Shown: in pieces, positions 53,712-63,151 of the stretch | How the letters are laid out: each line of letters opens with the position of its first letter | Numbering within the stretch: the stretch's first letter is position 1 | DNA from: Corynebacterium glyciniphilum AJ 3170 | GTDB lineage: Bacteria; Actinomycetota; Actinomycetes; Mycobacteriales; Mycobacteriaceae | Length of the DNA stretch: 64,000 nt | Reading direction: 5' to 3' | Assembly (NCBI RefSeq): GCF_007673095.1 | Contig: NZ_VDYZ01000009.1 | Span: 106,804-170,803, forward strand | Notes under the pieces: model-generated | What the model was told of the DNA's origin: nothing | The model's database searches: none | Seen by the model: only the letters and a program-made list of their open reading frames with translations | Program-made: the position numbers and the translations under genes

Positions 53712-56282
53712 CTACTGCAGGACGGCCTCGTCGGCACGCAGCACCCAGTCACGGAACTGCTCGCCCTCGGCCCGCTGGTCCTTGTAGTTCTCCACCACGC
53801 GGACGATGTAGTCGTCCAGCTCGGCGGAGGTGACCTTGTGGCCGCGCAGCTTCTTGCCGAAGTCCGGGTGCATGCCGACGGCGCCGCCGAGGTGGACCTG
53901 GAAGCCCTCCACCCGGTTGCCGTCGTCGTCCGTGACGATCTGGCCCTTCAGCCCGATGTCGGCGACCTGGGTCCGCGCGCACGCGTTCGGGCAGCCGTTG
54001 AGACTGATCTTCAACGGGACGTCCAGGTCCCCCAGACGCTCCTCCAGCTGGTCGGTCAGGGTGATCGCACGCTGCTTGGTGGTCACCAGGGCCAGCTTGC
54101 AGAACTCCAGGCCGGTGCAGGAGATGATGTCGCGGCGGAAGGACGAGGGCCGGGCGGACATCCCCTCGGCGTCGAGGGCGTCGAGCAGGCCGTCGACGGC
54201 GTCGGCCTCCACGTTGAGGAAGATCAGCTCCTTGTCCGGGGTGGTACGCAGGTCGGTGACACCGTGGGCCTCTGCCAGGTCAGCGAGCCGCTGCAGCTGG
54301 TCGCCCTCGGTGTGCCCGACGGTGGGCTTCACACCGACGTAGAACCGTCCGTCCCGCTGCTCGTGCACGCCGACGTGGTCACGGTACCCGGGGAAGACCT
54401 CCGGCTCCGGACCGTCGGTGAGCTTCCGACCGAGGTAGTCGTCCTCCAGGATGCGACGGAACTTCTCGATGCCCCAGTCGGCGACGAGGAACTTCAACCG
54501 TGCCCGGTTGCGCAGTTTGCGGTAGCCGTAGTCACGGAAGATGCGGACCACCCCGCACCAGACCTCAGGGACCTCCTCGATCGACACCCAGGCGCCGAGA
54601 CGCTGGGCGAGCATCGGGTTGGTGGACAGTCCACCGCCGACCCAGACGTCGAAGCCCGGGCCCTTCTCCGGGTGCTCGGAGCCGATGAAGGAGATGTCCT
54701 GGATCTCGTGGGTGATGTCCTGGCGGACCGACCCGGAGATGCCCGACTTGAACTTACGCGGCAGGTTCGCGAACTCGTCGCGGGTGAGCCAGTTCTCCTT
54801 GATCTCCCTGATCGCCGGGGACGCGTCGATGATCTCGTCCTTGGCGATACCGGCGACCGGTGAGCCGAGGATGACACGCGGCACGTCACCGCAGCCGAAG
54901 AAGGTGTCCAGGTTGACCGAGGCCAACCGGTCCCAGATCTCGGGGACGTCCTCGATCCGGATCCAGTGGAGCTGGATGTTCTGCCGGTCAGTGAAGTCCG
55001 CGGTGCCACGGGCGAAGTCGGACGAGATGCCGCCGATGACACGCATCTGCTCGCTGCTCATCATGCCGCCGTCCAACCGGATGCGCATCATGAAGTAACG
55101 GTCCTGGAGTTCAGCGTTGGACAGCAGGCTGGTCTGCTCGCCGTCCATGTCCTGGCGGCGCTGGGTGTACATGCCGATCCACTTGAAGCGCGGCGCGAGG
55201 TCCTCGGCGGGAATCGAGTCGAAGCCCTGCTTGGCGTAGATCTCGCGGACGCGGTCGGCGACGGCGAGGCCGGCGTCGTCCTGCTTGATGCGCTCGTCGT
55301 TGTTCAGCGGCTTCTTGCCGTCGATGAGCCACTGCCCCTGAGGCTTCGGGGCGGCGCGGTCCGCCTTCTCCTCGTCAGTGAGTTCCCGCGAGGGCGGCGG
55401 TGCGGCCTCCTCGGCCTCCTCCAGCGCCTTGGCCGCCTTCTGGACGGCCTTGCCTGCCTTGAGCTCATTCCAGCGGGCCTTCCGCGCCGCCGAGAACAGG
55501 TCCTTGTTGTCGGGGTCGGCGTCGGCCGCTGCTTCAGCGTCCTTGGTGGCGGCGGCGAGCTCCGCCTGCTCAGCCTCCACACGTGCCAGCTCCTCACGCG
55601 CGGCCGTCACGGCGGGGTCCTCCGGTGCCGCAGGCGTGTCGGCAGCTGCATCGGGCGCGGAGACTTCCTCCGTGGCCGGTGCGTCTGACCCGTCTGCGCT
55701 CTCGACCCCCAGGACGGACTCGACAGAACGCACCGCCTGTGCCGCCTGCTGCTCGGCCGAGCGGGTGTCCTTCGCCGCGTCGGCGAGCTTCGTGTCGCCG
55801 GGCTCGGCGGCAGCCGCCGCCTCCGCGGAACCTGCCGCCACCGCAAGTACGGAGGCGCCGGCACGGATCAACGACAGTGCGTCCTGCAGTGACGTCGGAG
55901 CCGCAGCAGCTGCAGTGCCCTCCGTACTGCCGGCGTCGGCGTTGGCGTTGGCGTCGGTTGTGACCTGAGGCTCCTGTGTGTCCTGTGTGTCCGCTGACTC
56001 GGCAGCCTCCCTGGCCTTCTTCAGGGCGCGTGCGGCCTTCTTCTGCGCCGCACGTGCGCGACGCGCCGCGGCGGCGAGTTTCTTGTCGTCGGGGGCCGCC
56101 TCTGCGGCAGCCTCCGCGGCCTCGGTGTCCGCAGTGGCCTCGTCGACCCTGGCCTGCGCGTCAGCCACCGGGTCGCCGGTGGTCGACTCGGCCGCTGTGG
56201 TCTCTGCGGTCTTCGCCGACGCGTCGGCGGGCGTACCTGCAGCTTCAGTAGTGATGGGCAGTTCGTCGGTCGCCGTGGTCAT
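53712..56282 (-). CDS. cysI: Ferredoxin-sulfite reductase with ~300-residue repetitive N-terminal extension
   Basis: CysI reduces sulfite to sulfide with siroheme and a 4Fe-4S cluster. The catalytic part (from PKPQGQWLIDGKKPLNN near residue 313) has the usual length of about 545 residues. Cluster cysteines lie in CTGLEFCKLALVTTKQRA and NGCPNACARTQVADIG. Residues 1-300 are unusual: Ala/Glu/Lys-rich helices in three related units whose shared core starts near P64, P161 and P257. AGGAGA lies upstream of the ATG at 56282, so the extension is probably translated. Relatives such as C. glutamicum CysI lack it. Confidence 0.93.
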   Translation of the reverse strand: MTTATDELPITTEAAGTPADASAKTAETTAAESTTGDPVADAQARVDEATADTEAAEAAAEAAPDDKKLAAAARRARAAQKKAARALKKAREAAESADTQDTQEPQVTTDANANADAGSTEGTAAAAAPTSLQDALSLIRAGASVLAVAAGSAEAAAAAEPGDTKLADAAKDTRSAEQQAAQAVRSVESVLGVESADGSDAPATEEVSAPDAAADTPAAPEDPAVTAAREELARVEAEQAELAAATKDAEAAADADPDNKDLFSAARKARWNELKAGKAVQKAAKALEEAEEAAPPPSRELTDEEKADRAAPKPQGQWLIDGKKPLNNDERIKQDDAGLAVADRVREIYAKQGFDSIPAEDLAPRFKWIGMYTQRRQDMDGEQTSLLSNAELQDRYFMMRIRLDGGMMSSEQMRVIGGISSDFARGTADFTDRQNIQLHWIRIEDVPEIWDRLASVNLDTFFGCGDVPRVILGSPVAGIAKDEIIDASPAIREIKENWLTRDEFANLPRKFKSGISGSVRQDITHEIQDISFIGSEHPEKGPGFDVWVGGGLSTNPMLAQRLGAWVSIEEVPEVWCGVVRIFRDYGYRKLRNRARLKFLVADWGIEKFRRILEDDYLGRKLTDGPEPEVFPGYRDHVGVHEQRDGRFYVGVKPTVGHTEGDQLQRLADLAEAHGVTDLRTTPDKELIFLNVEADAVDGLLDALDAEGMSARPSSFRRDIISCTGLEFCKLALVTTKQRAITLTDQLEERLGDLDVPLKISLNGCPNACARTQVADIGLKGQIVTDDDGNRVEGFQVHLGGAVGMHPDFGKKLRGHKVTSAELDDYIVRVVENYKDQRAEGEQFRDWVLRADEAVLQ

Positions 56283-56377
56283 ACCTTCTCTTCTCCTGAT
56301 CTTCCTGGTCGTCGATGGTCCCGCGCCCGCTGTCGCGGGACCGAGGAACGCTGGAGCCGGTCAGGACACCGGCCGTA

Positions 56378-56393
56378 CAGACCGCTTGGTCTG
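56378..56393. promoter_or_regulatory. McbR-type operator upstream of cysI
   Basis: CAGAC-CGCTTG-GTCTG fits TAGAC-N6-GTCTA in 8 of 10 fixed positions, 96 bp before the cysI start. A degenerate neighbour, CAGAC-N7-GTCTG, lies at 56411-56427. Confidence 0.6.
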
Positions 56394-56488
56394 GTCCTGA
56401 GGTGTCGCCCCAGACTAGACCGGTCTGTCCGCAGACACAACGTAGGAGATACTCACCCACGCTGACGAGGGACTTCACCGTCGACCCC

Positions 56489-56518
56489 TTGCAGTTTCCA
56501 GACCGAGTGGTCTATAGT
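56489..56518 (+). promoter_or_regulatory. fpr2 promoter
   Basis: The -35 TTGCAG (56489-56494) and the -10 TATAGT (56513-56518) are 18 bases apart. The spacer contains an McbR-type operator. Transcription would start about 155 bp before the fpr2 ATG. Confidence 0.55.
56499..56514. promoter_or_regulatory. McbR-type operator in the fpr2 promoter
   Basis: CAGAC-CGAGTG-GTCTA matches the consensus in 9 of 10 fixed positions and overlaps the -10 box, a repressing position. Confidence 0.65.
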
Positions 56519-56682
56519 CTGTCCCTGACATTCGGTCACACGTGTGCGTGACCGTTCTCACCTGCGCCGTCCTGACACTTTCGGATCGACCCAGGGCAGA
56601 CTAACGTACACAGGAGACCACCCCTGCCCGGCCGCCGAGCTGCCGCACGAAACCGCCAACCACGGATTGGACCAACGCATTC

Positions 56683-58113
56683 ATGTCTGACAACCGCCCG
56701 CTGCGCGTCGCCGTCATCGGATCCGGCCCGGCCGGAATCTACGCCTCCGATGCCCTGATGAAGTCCGGCAAGGACGTCTCCATCGACCTCTACGAGAAGA
56801 TGGCGGCCCCCTTCGGACTCATCCGGTACGGCGTCGCCCCCGACCACCCGCGGATCAAGGGCATCATCAAGGCCCTCCACAAGGTCATGGACAAGCCCCA
56901 GATTCGCCTGCTCGGCAACGTCAACGTCGGTGAGGACATCACCCTCGACGACCTCAAGAAGCACTACGACGCGGTCATCTACGCCACCGGCGCCACCGAC
57001 GACCGGGACCTGAACATCCCCGGCGGCGAGCACACCCTCGGCGCCGGCAGGTTCGTGGGCTTCTACGACGCCAACCCGCATTTCGAGGACTCCTGGAACG
57101 TCGACGCCGAATCCGTCGCGGTCATCGGTGTCGGCAACGTCGGCCTCGACATCGCCCGCGTACTGGCGAAGACCGGTGATGAACTGCTCGTCACCGAGAT
57201 CCCCGACAACGTCTACGAGTCCCTGAAGAACAACAAGGCCAAGGAAGTGCACGTCTTCGGACGCCGCGGTCCGGCCCAGGCGAAGTTCACCCCGCTGGAA
57301 CTCAAGGAGCTCAACCACTCCGACACCATCGAGGTCGTCGTCAATCCGGAGGACATCGACTACGACGAGGGGTCCGAGAACGCCCGGCACAACTCCAAAA
57401 TCACCGACCAGGTCTGCACCATCCTGGAGAACTACGCCGTCGCCGAGCCCAAGGACGCTCCCCACAAGCTCTACCTGCACTTCTTCGAGTCCCCCGTGGA
57501 AGTCCGCACCGACGACAACGGAAAGGTAACCGCCCTGGTCACCGAGCGCACCGAGCTCGACGGCAACGGCGGTGTCCGCTCCACCGGCGCACTGACCGAG
57601 TGGAACGTCGGTCAGGTGTACCGCGCCGTGGGCTACAAGTCCGACGAGCAGAACGACCTCCCCTGGGACAGCAGGGAGAACGTGCTGCCCAACGTCGGTG
57701 GCCGCGTCCTGACCGAGGGACCCACCGCCGACGGCATCGCCGGCGTCCCCGGCTCGGCGGACCCGGAGGCGGAGCTGCGCGAGACCCTGCCCGGGGTCTA
57801 CGCCACCGGCTGGGTCCGTCGCGGTCCCGTCGGCCTGATCGGCAACACCAAGGGCGACGCGAACGAGGCCGTCGCCAACCTGTTGGCCGACTACGACGCC
57901 GGCATCGGCTTCGGCCCCGAGGCCCCGGGCGAGGACGACGTCATCGAACTCCTGCACTCCCGCGACATCGACTACACCACCTGGGAAGGTTGGTACAACC
58001 TCGACGCCCACGAGCGCAGCCTGGGCGAAGCCGAAGGACGCGAGCGCAAGAAGGTGCGCTCCCACGAGGAGATGGTGCACTACTCCTCCGGAGAAGCCCG
58101 CGTGAAAGCGTAG
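56683..58113 (+). CDS. fpr2: Ferredoxin-NADP+ reductase, FprA/adrenodoxin-reductase type
   Basis: Fpr2 passes electrons from NADPH to the ferredoxin that feeds sulfite reductase. The 476-residue flavoprotein has the FAD Rossmann motif VIGSGPAGIYASDALMKSGK at the N-terminus, IRYGVAPDHPRIKGI, and the NADP-binding VIGVGNVGLDIARVLAK near residue 148. The C-terminal GLIGNTKGDANEAVANLLAD is the FAD-closing block of this class. It is divergent from cysI and shares its regulatory region, as in C. glutamicum. Confidence 0.93.
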   Translation: MSDNRPLRVAVIGSGPAGIYASDALMKSGKDVSIDLYEKMAAPFGLIRYGVAPDHPRIKGIIKALHKVMDKPQIRLLGNVNVGEDITLDDLKKHYDAVIYATGATDDRDLNIPGGEHTLGAGRFVGFYDANPHFEDSWNVDAESVAVIGVGNVGLDIARVLAKTGDELLVTEIPDNVYESLKNNKAKEVHVFGRRGPAQAKFTPLELKELNHSDTIEVVVNPEDIDYDEGSENARHNSKITDQVCTILENYAVAEPKDAPHKLYLHFFESPVEVRTDDNGKVTALVTERTELDGNGGVRSTGALTEWNVGQVYRAVGYKSDEQNDLPWDSRENVLPNVGGRVLTEGPTADGIAGVPGSADPEAELRETLPGVYATGWVRRGPVGLIGNTKGDANEAVANLLADYDAGIGFGPEAPGEDDVIELLHSRDIDYTTWEGWYNLDAHERSLGEAEGRERKKVRSHEEMVHYSSGEARVKA

Positions 58114-58130
58114 TGCTGAACTCGCGAATA

Positions 58131-58167
58131 GCGCCGTAATTCACACGGAGAAATTATAATTCGCGAG
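58131..58167. repeat. Inverted repeat in AT-rich gap after fpr2
   Basis: CTCGCGAAT (58131-58139) and ATTCGCGAG (58159-58167) enclose 19 bases. It starts 17 bp after the fpr2 stop and just before the terminator, in an unusually AT-rich stretch. Confidence 0.5.
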
Positions 58168-58182
58168 ATACTTTTTCGAATG

Positions 58183-58216
58183 CCCCGGCAGAACCCCAGG
58201 TCGCCGGGGTTTTTTA
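58183..58216 (+). terminator. Intrinsic terminator of fpr2
   Basis: The 7-bp GC stem CCCCGGC/GCCGGGG is followed directly by TTTTTT. It is the clearest Rho-independent terminator in the window. Confidence 0.85.
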
Positions 58217-58277
58217 AGTTCCCGGGTAAAAGTCGGAATTTTCTTCGCTTTTTGGTGATTCATTGCACTCATACCGT

Positions 58278-58283
58278 TATCCT
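58278..58283 (+). promoter_or_regulatory. -10 box of GNAT gene (58291)
   Basis: TATCCT ends 7 bases before the ATG at 58291. Confidence 0.4.
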
Positions 58284-58290
58284 TAGGGTC

Positions 58291-58860
58291 ATGAGCGACA
58301 CCACGAACACCGCAGGCCGCAACCCCGCCGCTGAAGCGCCCGAGGTCCATCTCACGGGCAAGCAGGTGCTGAACATGCAGCCCCAGCAGGTCCACGCCCT
58401 CTACAAACTGAGGGTGGACGTCTTCGTCAACGAGCAACGCGCCAGCTTCGCCGAGATCGACGACACCGACGTTGATCCGGGCACCCATCAGCTCCTGGCG
58501 TACGTCCACCCCGGTTCCGGCCCGGACTACCCGTGGGGCCTCCCGGACCCGGGTTCCCCGCTGCGACTGGTCGGCACCCTCCGCGTCTTCGGCCCGCCGG
58601 AGGAGCAGCACATCGGACGGCTCTGCGTCCACCCTGATTTCCGTGGTTTCGGCATCGCCTCGAAGCTGGTGGATGACGCTCTCGAGGTCATCCGCGGGCG
58701 GGCTGCGGCACTGGACCCCAACGTCCAGAAGACCACCGTGAAGATCGAGGCGCAGACCTACCTGATGCCCTTCTACAAGTCCTACGGCTTCGAGGCCACC
58801 GACGAGCCGTTCATGGTTGAAGGCATCGAGCACCAGGAAATGCACCTCACGCTCGACTGA
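58291..58860 (+). CDS. GNAT N-acetyltransferase (ElaA-like)
   Basis: This 189-residue cytosolic acetyltransferase opens its domain with [20 protein letters not shown], the typical ElaA beginning. Strand beta-4 and the acetyl-CoA loop are [20 protein letters not shown] near residue 110. The C-terminal [20 protein letters not shown] is the usual GNAT beta-6/helix-4. The first 25 residues are disordered. The substrate is unknown. It sits behind the fpr2 terminator with its own promoter. Confidence 0.88.
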   Translation: MSDTTNTAGRNPAAEAPEVHLTGKQVLNMQPQQVHALYKLRVDVFVNEQRASFAEIDDTDVDPGTHQLLAYVHPGSGPDYPWGLPDPGSPLRLVGTLRVFGPPEEQHIGRLCVHPDFRGFGIASKLVDDALEVIRGRAAALDPNVQKTTVKIEAQTYLMPFYKSYGFEATDEPFMVEGIEHQEMHLTLD

Positions 58861-58927
58861 GATCAGCCCAGAAGCAGGGGAAGGGGGCACGGAGGGCGCC
58901 GAGGGCGTTATCGGCGCCGGTGCCCGA

Positions 58928-58933
58928 TAGAGT
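58928..58933 (+). promoter_or_regulatory. -10 box of trhO
   Basis: TAGAGT ends 7 bases before the GTG at 58941 and supports this GTG over the in-frame upstream candidate at 58920. Confidence 0.4.
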
Positions 58934-58940
58934 GTCCCGG

Positions 58941-59873
58941 GTGGGTACCAAGAGCACCAAAGGCACGAACTCAGAGACACGCATCCTCCTGTACTACCGC
59001 TTCACCCCGGTCGCGGACCCGACGGCGGTCATGCTGTGGCAACGCACCCTGTGCGAGTCCCTCGCTCTGCGCGGCCGGATCATCATCAGCCCCCACGGGA
59101 TCAACGGCACCGTCGGCGGATCACTCACCGCGGTCAAGCAGTACATCCGCCGGACCCGCGAGTACCCCGGATTCCACGACATGGAGTTCAAGTGGTCCGC
59201 CGGTTCCGCGGCGGACTTCCCGAAACTGTCGGTGAAGGTCCGCGACGAGATCGTCAGCTTCGGTGCCGCAGAGGAACTCCGTGTCGATGAACACGGCGTC
59301 GTCGGCGGCGGCACCCACCTCTCCCCCACCGAGGTCAACGACCTTGTCGAGCAGAAGCGTGGCACAGGCGACGACGTCGTCTTCTTCGACGGACGCAACG
59401 CCATGGAAGCCCAGATCGGCAGGTTCAAGGGCGCGGTGGTCCCCGACGTCGACACCACCCACGACTTCCTGCACGAACTGGAGTCCGGCACGTACGACGA
59501 CCTCAAGGACCGTACCGTGGTCACCTACTGCACCGGCGGCATCCGGTGCGAGGTCCTGAGCTCGTTGATGCGCAACCGGGGGTTCACCGACGTCTACCAG
59601 ATCGACGGTGGCATCGTCCGTTACGGCGAACAGTTCGGCGACTCCGGGCTGTGGGAGGGTTCCCTGTACGTCTTCGACAAGAGGATGCACATGGAGTTCA
59701 GCGAGGACGCCACCACGCTCGGAACCTGCGTGCACTGCGGCACCGCCACCAGCACCTTCCACAACTGCGCCAACGGCGAGTGCCGGGAGATGATCCTGCT
59801 GTGCGAGACATGCGCGGACACACCGTCCACCGCCCACTGCGGAAAGCCGGCGTGCGCCACCGTCGTCTCCTGA
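58941..59873 (+). CDS. trhO: tRNA uridine-34 hydroxylase TrhO (rhodanese family, YceA)
   Basis: TrhO performs oxygen-dependent hydroxylation of wobble uridine. The 310-residue protein has the N-terminal UPF0176 domain ([20 protein letters not shown] and [17 protein letters not shown]). The rhodanese domain has [20 protein letters not shown], whose catalytic Cys lies near residue 195. The C-terminal Cys-rich segment ([30 protein letters not shown]) may bind a metal. The start is GTG. Length and order match the YceA family. Confidence 0.9.
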   Translation: MGTKSTKGTNSETRILLYYRFTPVADPTAVMLWQRTLCESLALRGRIIISPHGINGTVGGSLTAVKQYIRRTREYPGFHDMEFKWSAGSAADFPKLSVKVRDEIVSFGAAEELRVDEHGVVGGGTHLSPTEVNDLVEQKRGTGDDVVFFDGRNAMEAQIGRFKGAVVPDVDTTHDFLHELESGTYDDLKDRTVVTYCTGGIRCEVLSSLMRNRGFTDVYQIDGGIVRYGEQFGDSGLWEGSLYVFDKRMHMEFSEDATTLGTCVHCGTATSTFHNCANGECREMILLCETCADTPSTAHCGKPACATVVS

Positions 59874-59969
59874 CGGGGCGTGTGCCCTCTCACAGTGACC
59901 GGACCGTAGAGTCGGTGCGAGAATACTTGTGCGCGACACATCGTGACCTTTCAGCAGGAGCATCCCCCC

Positions 59970-60794
59970 ATGACCCGCATCCCCGTTTCCGCACGCGTCC
60001 GGAGCCGGACGAGCCGCGCCGTGCTGGCCGTCGGCGCCGGCACCTCGCTCCTGTTCGGAGCGTCGGCCTGCTCCTTCGAGACCGTGTTCACCACCACCGA
60101 GGACGACGGCACAGCGGACCGTGCTCTCGCACTCTCCGCACCGGGCAGCGCCGATCTGTGGCGGACGTCCGGTACCGGCCCGGACTCCCTCAATGACGAC
60201 GCCGAGCCCGGCACCCCGATGGAGTTCGTCGACCCCGCACTGCTCGAGGACGGGGAGTTGCCCGAGCGTATGACGGTCACCGAGGCCCAGTCGCTCCAGG
60301 TCCTCCAGAAGCTCGCCGACATGGTGCAGGAGGAAGATCGCCGTATCTCCGAGGTCGCGACACTGCGGGTCTACCTCAGCCCCGAGGGCGGCACCGACGG
60401 TAACGCCGACGGAGCTGACTTCGACGGCTGGAATCGCGCCTACCGGACGTTCTTCGCCAACCTCGACCCCTTGACCGGGGACTCACTCCTGACGGGCACG
60501 TCGGCGGTCACGTTGACCGCGGAGACGAGCCCGGCCACCACCTCAACGACGTCCGAACCCTCATCCTCCGCAGCGCCCTCGGACAGCTCGGACAGTGACG
60601 CCCCTCCGTCGTCTCCGTCCGACGAGCCGACCGACACGACCGGCGAGCCCGGCGATGATTCCGAGGACGACTCCCGCTATTCCGGGGAAACCAACCCCAC
60701 CAAGCCGACGGTGGTCACGGTGGGCGTGGCCGAGCAGCCCGTCGAGGGATGGCTGGTGCAGGTCGAGGCCGAAGTCATCTTCGACAACGAGTGA
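59970..60794 (+). CDS. Lipoprotein with a RidA/YjgF-like fold split by a disordered insert
   Basis: A signal peptide (AVLAVGAGTSLLFGASAC) ends at a lipobox Cys near residue 34. From residue 62 the sequence follows the RidA pattern: LWRTSGTGPDSLN, helix TEAQSLQVLQKLADMVQEED, RISEVATLRVYLSPEGG, and DFDGWNRAYRTFFANLDP. After about 75 Ser/Asp/Pro/Thr-rich residues (170-243) it resumes with TKPTVVTVGVAEQPVEGW and LVQVEAEVIF. The conserved catalytic Arg of imine deaminases appears to be Lys. A binding rather than deaminase role is inference. It is convergent with purT. Confidence 0.62.
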   Translation: MTRIPVSARVRSRTSRAVLAVGAGTSLLFGASACSFETVFTTTEDDGTADRALALSAPGSADLWRTSGTGPDSLNDDAEPGTPMEFVDPALLEDGELPERMTVTEAQSLQVLQKLADMVQEEDRRISEVATLRVYLSPEGGTDGNADGADFDGWNRAYRTFFANLDPLTGDSLLTGTSAVTLTAETSPATTSTTSEPSSSAAPSDSSDSDAPPSSPSDEPTDTTGEPGDDSEDDSRYSGETNPTKPTVVTVGVAEQPVEGWLVQVEAEVIFDNE

Positions 60795-60800
60795 CGCCCC

Positions 60801-62076
60801 TCAGGAGCGTCCCCACCTGCCACTGTCCGGAGTGACGGTCGGGGCGGCCGTGTCGTCGACACCGACCGTCACCGTCGACGCTGCCTCAGTGGCCCGTTCC
60901 CTCGCGATGTCCACGGTCTCGGCCGTCGAGAAGGCCACACCCATCCTGCGGCGTTCACGACTGACCGGTTTGCCGAAGATCCGGACCTCGGTCTCCGGCA
61001 CCGTCAGCGCCTCCGCCAGTCCGGAGTAGGTCGGAGCCGCAGCGGACTCGCCGCTGTCCACACCGCCGTAGATCACCGCCGACGCACCCGGGGAAATCAG
61101 CGTGGTGTCGATCGGCAGCCCGAGGATCGCACGGGCGTGCAGGTCGAACTCGCTGAAGCGCTGGGAACCCATCGTCACCATGCCGGTGTCGTGCGGCCGG
61201 GGACTGACCTCGGAGAAGTACACGTCGTCACCCTTCACGAAGAGCTCCACCCCGAACACGCCACGTCCCCCCCAGGGCACCGGTGATACGCGCGGCGACC
61301 GAGCGTGCGGACTCGAGCGCCGCCGTCGTCATCTGCGCGGGCTGCCAGGACTCCACGTAGTCTCCCCGGTCCTGCCGGTGGCCGATGGGCTCACAGAACC
61401 AGGTCGCGTCCTCGCCGGAATCCGGGTCCACCGACCGCACGGTGAGCAGGGTGATCTCGTAGTCGAACGGCACGAACTGCTCGATGATCACCCGTCCCGA
61501 CGACACCCGCCCACCGCTCATCGCATACTCCCAGGAACGGCGGAGGTCGTCCTCGGAACGGACGTAAGACTGCCCCTTCCCCGAGGAGCTCATCACCGGC
61601 TTGACCACGCAGGGCATGCCGATCCGGCGGACCCCCTCGAGGAACTCGTCGTAGGACGAGGCGAAGACGTGGCGGGAGTTCGGCAGTCCCAGATCACGGT
61701 CCGCCAGGGTACGGATGCCCTCACGGTTCATCGTCAACCGTGTGGCCCGCGCAGTGGGGATGACGGTGGCCAGGCCTTCGTCCTCCGCATCCTGCAGGGC
61801 GTCGGTAGCCAGTGCCTCGATCTCCGGGACGATGAAATCCGGACGGATCTCGTCAACCAGGGCACGCACGGCGGTGGGGTCGGTCATGTCGATGGTGTGG
61901 TGGACATCGGCGACATGGTGCGCCGGTGCCCCCTCGTAACGGTCCGCGGCATGGACCTCCACCCCGTAGCGCTGCAGGGCGATGGTCACCTCCCTGCCGA
62001 GCTCGCCGGATCCCAGCAACAGGACCTTCGTGGCATTGGGCGCAAGGGGTGTACCGATGACGTCAGGCGTGTACAT
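60801..62076 (-). pseudogene. purT: Formate-dependent GAR transformylase, frameshifted
   Basis: PurT makes formylglycinamide ribonucleotide from GAR, formate and ATP. The first frame (from 62076) has [20 protein letters not shown], the ATP-grasp [16 protein letters not shown] near residue 155 and [17 protein letters not shown]. It leaves the frame after ALGG near 61274. The second frame resumes with [20 protein letters not shown] and [13 protein letters not shown] run of seven Gs (coding strand, 61267-61273) needs only six to restore the frame. The joined product would be about 425 residues, normal length. It may be a sequencing error, a slippage site or true decay. TAGCGT lies 8 bases upstream of the ATG. 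Confidence 0.85.
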
Positions 62077-62084
62077 GGGTCAAG

Positions 62085-62090
62085 ACGCTA
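62085..62090 (-). promoter_or_regulatory. -10 box of purT
   Basis: On the minus strand TAGCGT ends 8 bases before the purT ATG at 62076. Confidence 0.35.
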
Positions 62091-62121
62091 CCAGCCTCCC
62101 CACGTCCGACAGACAGTCCAG

Positions 62122-63075
62122 TCAGGCAACCGCCAGGTTTCCCGGGTAGTTCGCCAGGCGACCGCCGTCGTCGACCACCGAATACGCCGAGGCGTCCCCG
62201 GTGATGACGCGCGAACGCTGGCCGGACACACTGACAGGGACCGGCCCGGCCACCGTGACACGGTGGTTCCTGCGGCGCTGGTCGCCGAAATCCGCCACAC
62301 CGTAATGCTGGGTGGCGAGGTTGTCCCAGATGGCGACGTCCCCCTCCTCCCAGTGCCACCGTACGGTGTTGTCCGGGGACAGGATTCTGGCCTGGAACAG
62401 TCGGATCAGGTCCCGCGACTCGTCCTCACGCAGCCCGCTGATCCGGGACACGAACTGGCCGAGCAGCAGCGAACGCTCGCCCGTGGCGGGGTGCACGTGG
62501 ACCACAGGGTGCTCGGTCTCGAACCGGACCCGGGTGAACTCCGCGTAGGAGAACCCACTGGAGTCGGTGACGTCCGGGGCTTCCGGCCGCTTGGCTGAGG
62601 CGTAGTCGTAGTCGTTGGTGTGGACGGCCCACAGGGCGTCCGCCAGGTCCCGCAACGGCTCGGGGAGGCGTTCATAGGCCGCGACGGTGTTCGCCCATTC
62701 GGTCGCCCCGCCGTAACCGGGGAGTTCCACGGCCCGCAGGACCGAGATCTTCGGGACACGGTCGACGAAGGACACGTCGGTGTGCCATGCATTCGCCGCT
62801 CCCTCGAGAATCAGGTTGTCTTGGCCGTGGGAGACCACGGTGGGGTGCGCGAGCGTCGGTGTACCCAGCAGGCTGGCGAAAGCGTACTGGTCGTCATCGG
62901 TGAGGTGCTGCTGTCCGCGGATGATGAGGACCTTGTGGAGCGCCAGCTCGGTGCGGATCCACTCGACGGTCTCCGGGGCCAGGTCTCCGCCCAGACGCAG
63001 GCCCTCGATTGTCGCGCCGACATTGTGGGAGAGGCGGCTGAGTTCAATAGACTGATCTGTCTGCTTCTGTGTCAT
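62122..63075 (-). CDS. TauD/TfdA-family alpha-ketoglutarate-dependent dioxygenase
   Basis: This 317-residue Fe(II) enzyme uses 2-oxoglutarate and O2, often to release sulfite from sulfonates such as taurine. The facial triad is visible: His and Asp in [13 protein letters not shown] near residue 98 and the distal His in [15 protein letters not shown] near 267. The 2-oxoglutarate-binding Arg is close by. [20 protein letters not shown] is the conserved pre-strand. No sulfonate transporter is adjacent, so the substrate is uncertain, though the nearby cys cluster makes sulfur supply plausible. I used the ATG at 63075. Confidence 0.88.
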   Translation of the reverse strand: MTQKQTDQSIELSRLSHNVGATIEGLRLGGDLAPETVEWIRTELALHKVLIIRGQQHLTDDDQYAFASLLGTPTLAHPTVVSHGQDNLILEGAANAWHTDVSFVDRVPKISVLRAVELPGYGGATEWANTVAAYERLPEPLRDLADALWAVHTNDYDYASAKRPEAPDVTDSSGFSYAEFTRVRFETEHPVVHVHPATGERSLLLGQFVSRISGLREDESRDLIRLFQARILSPDNTVRWHWEEGDVAIWDNLATQHYGVADFGDQRRRNHRVTVAGPVPVSVSGQRSRVITGDASAYSVVDDGGRLANYPGNLAVA

Positions 63076-63151
63076 GGCGACAGCGTCGCACACCACACCC
63101 CACTCCGCACCCTTTCCCTTCAGCGTGAGCCGAATGGGCAGGCCACCCGGC

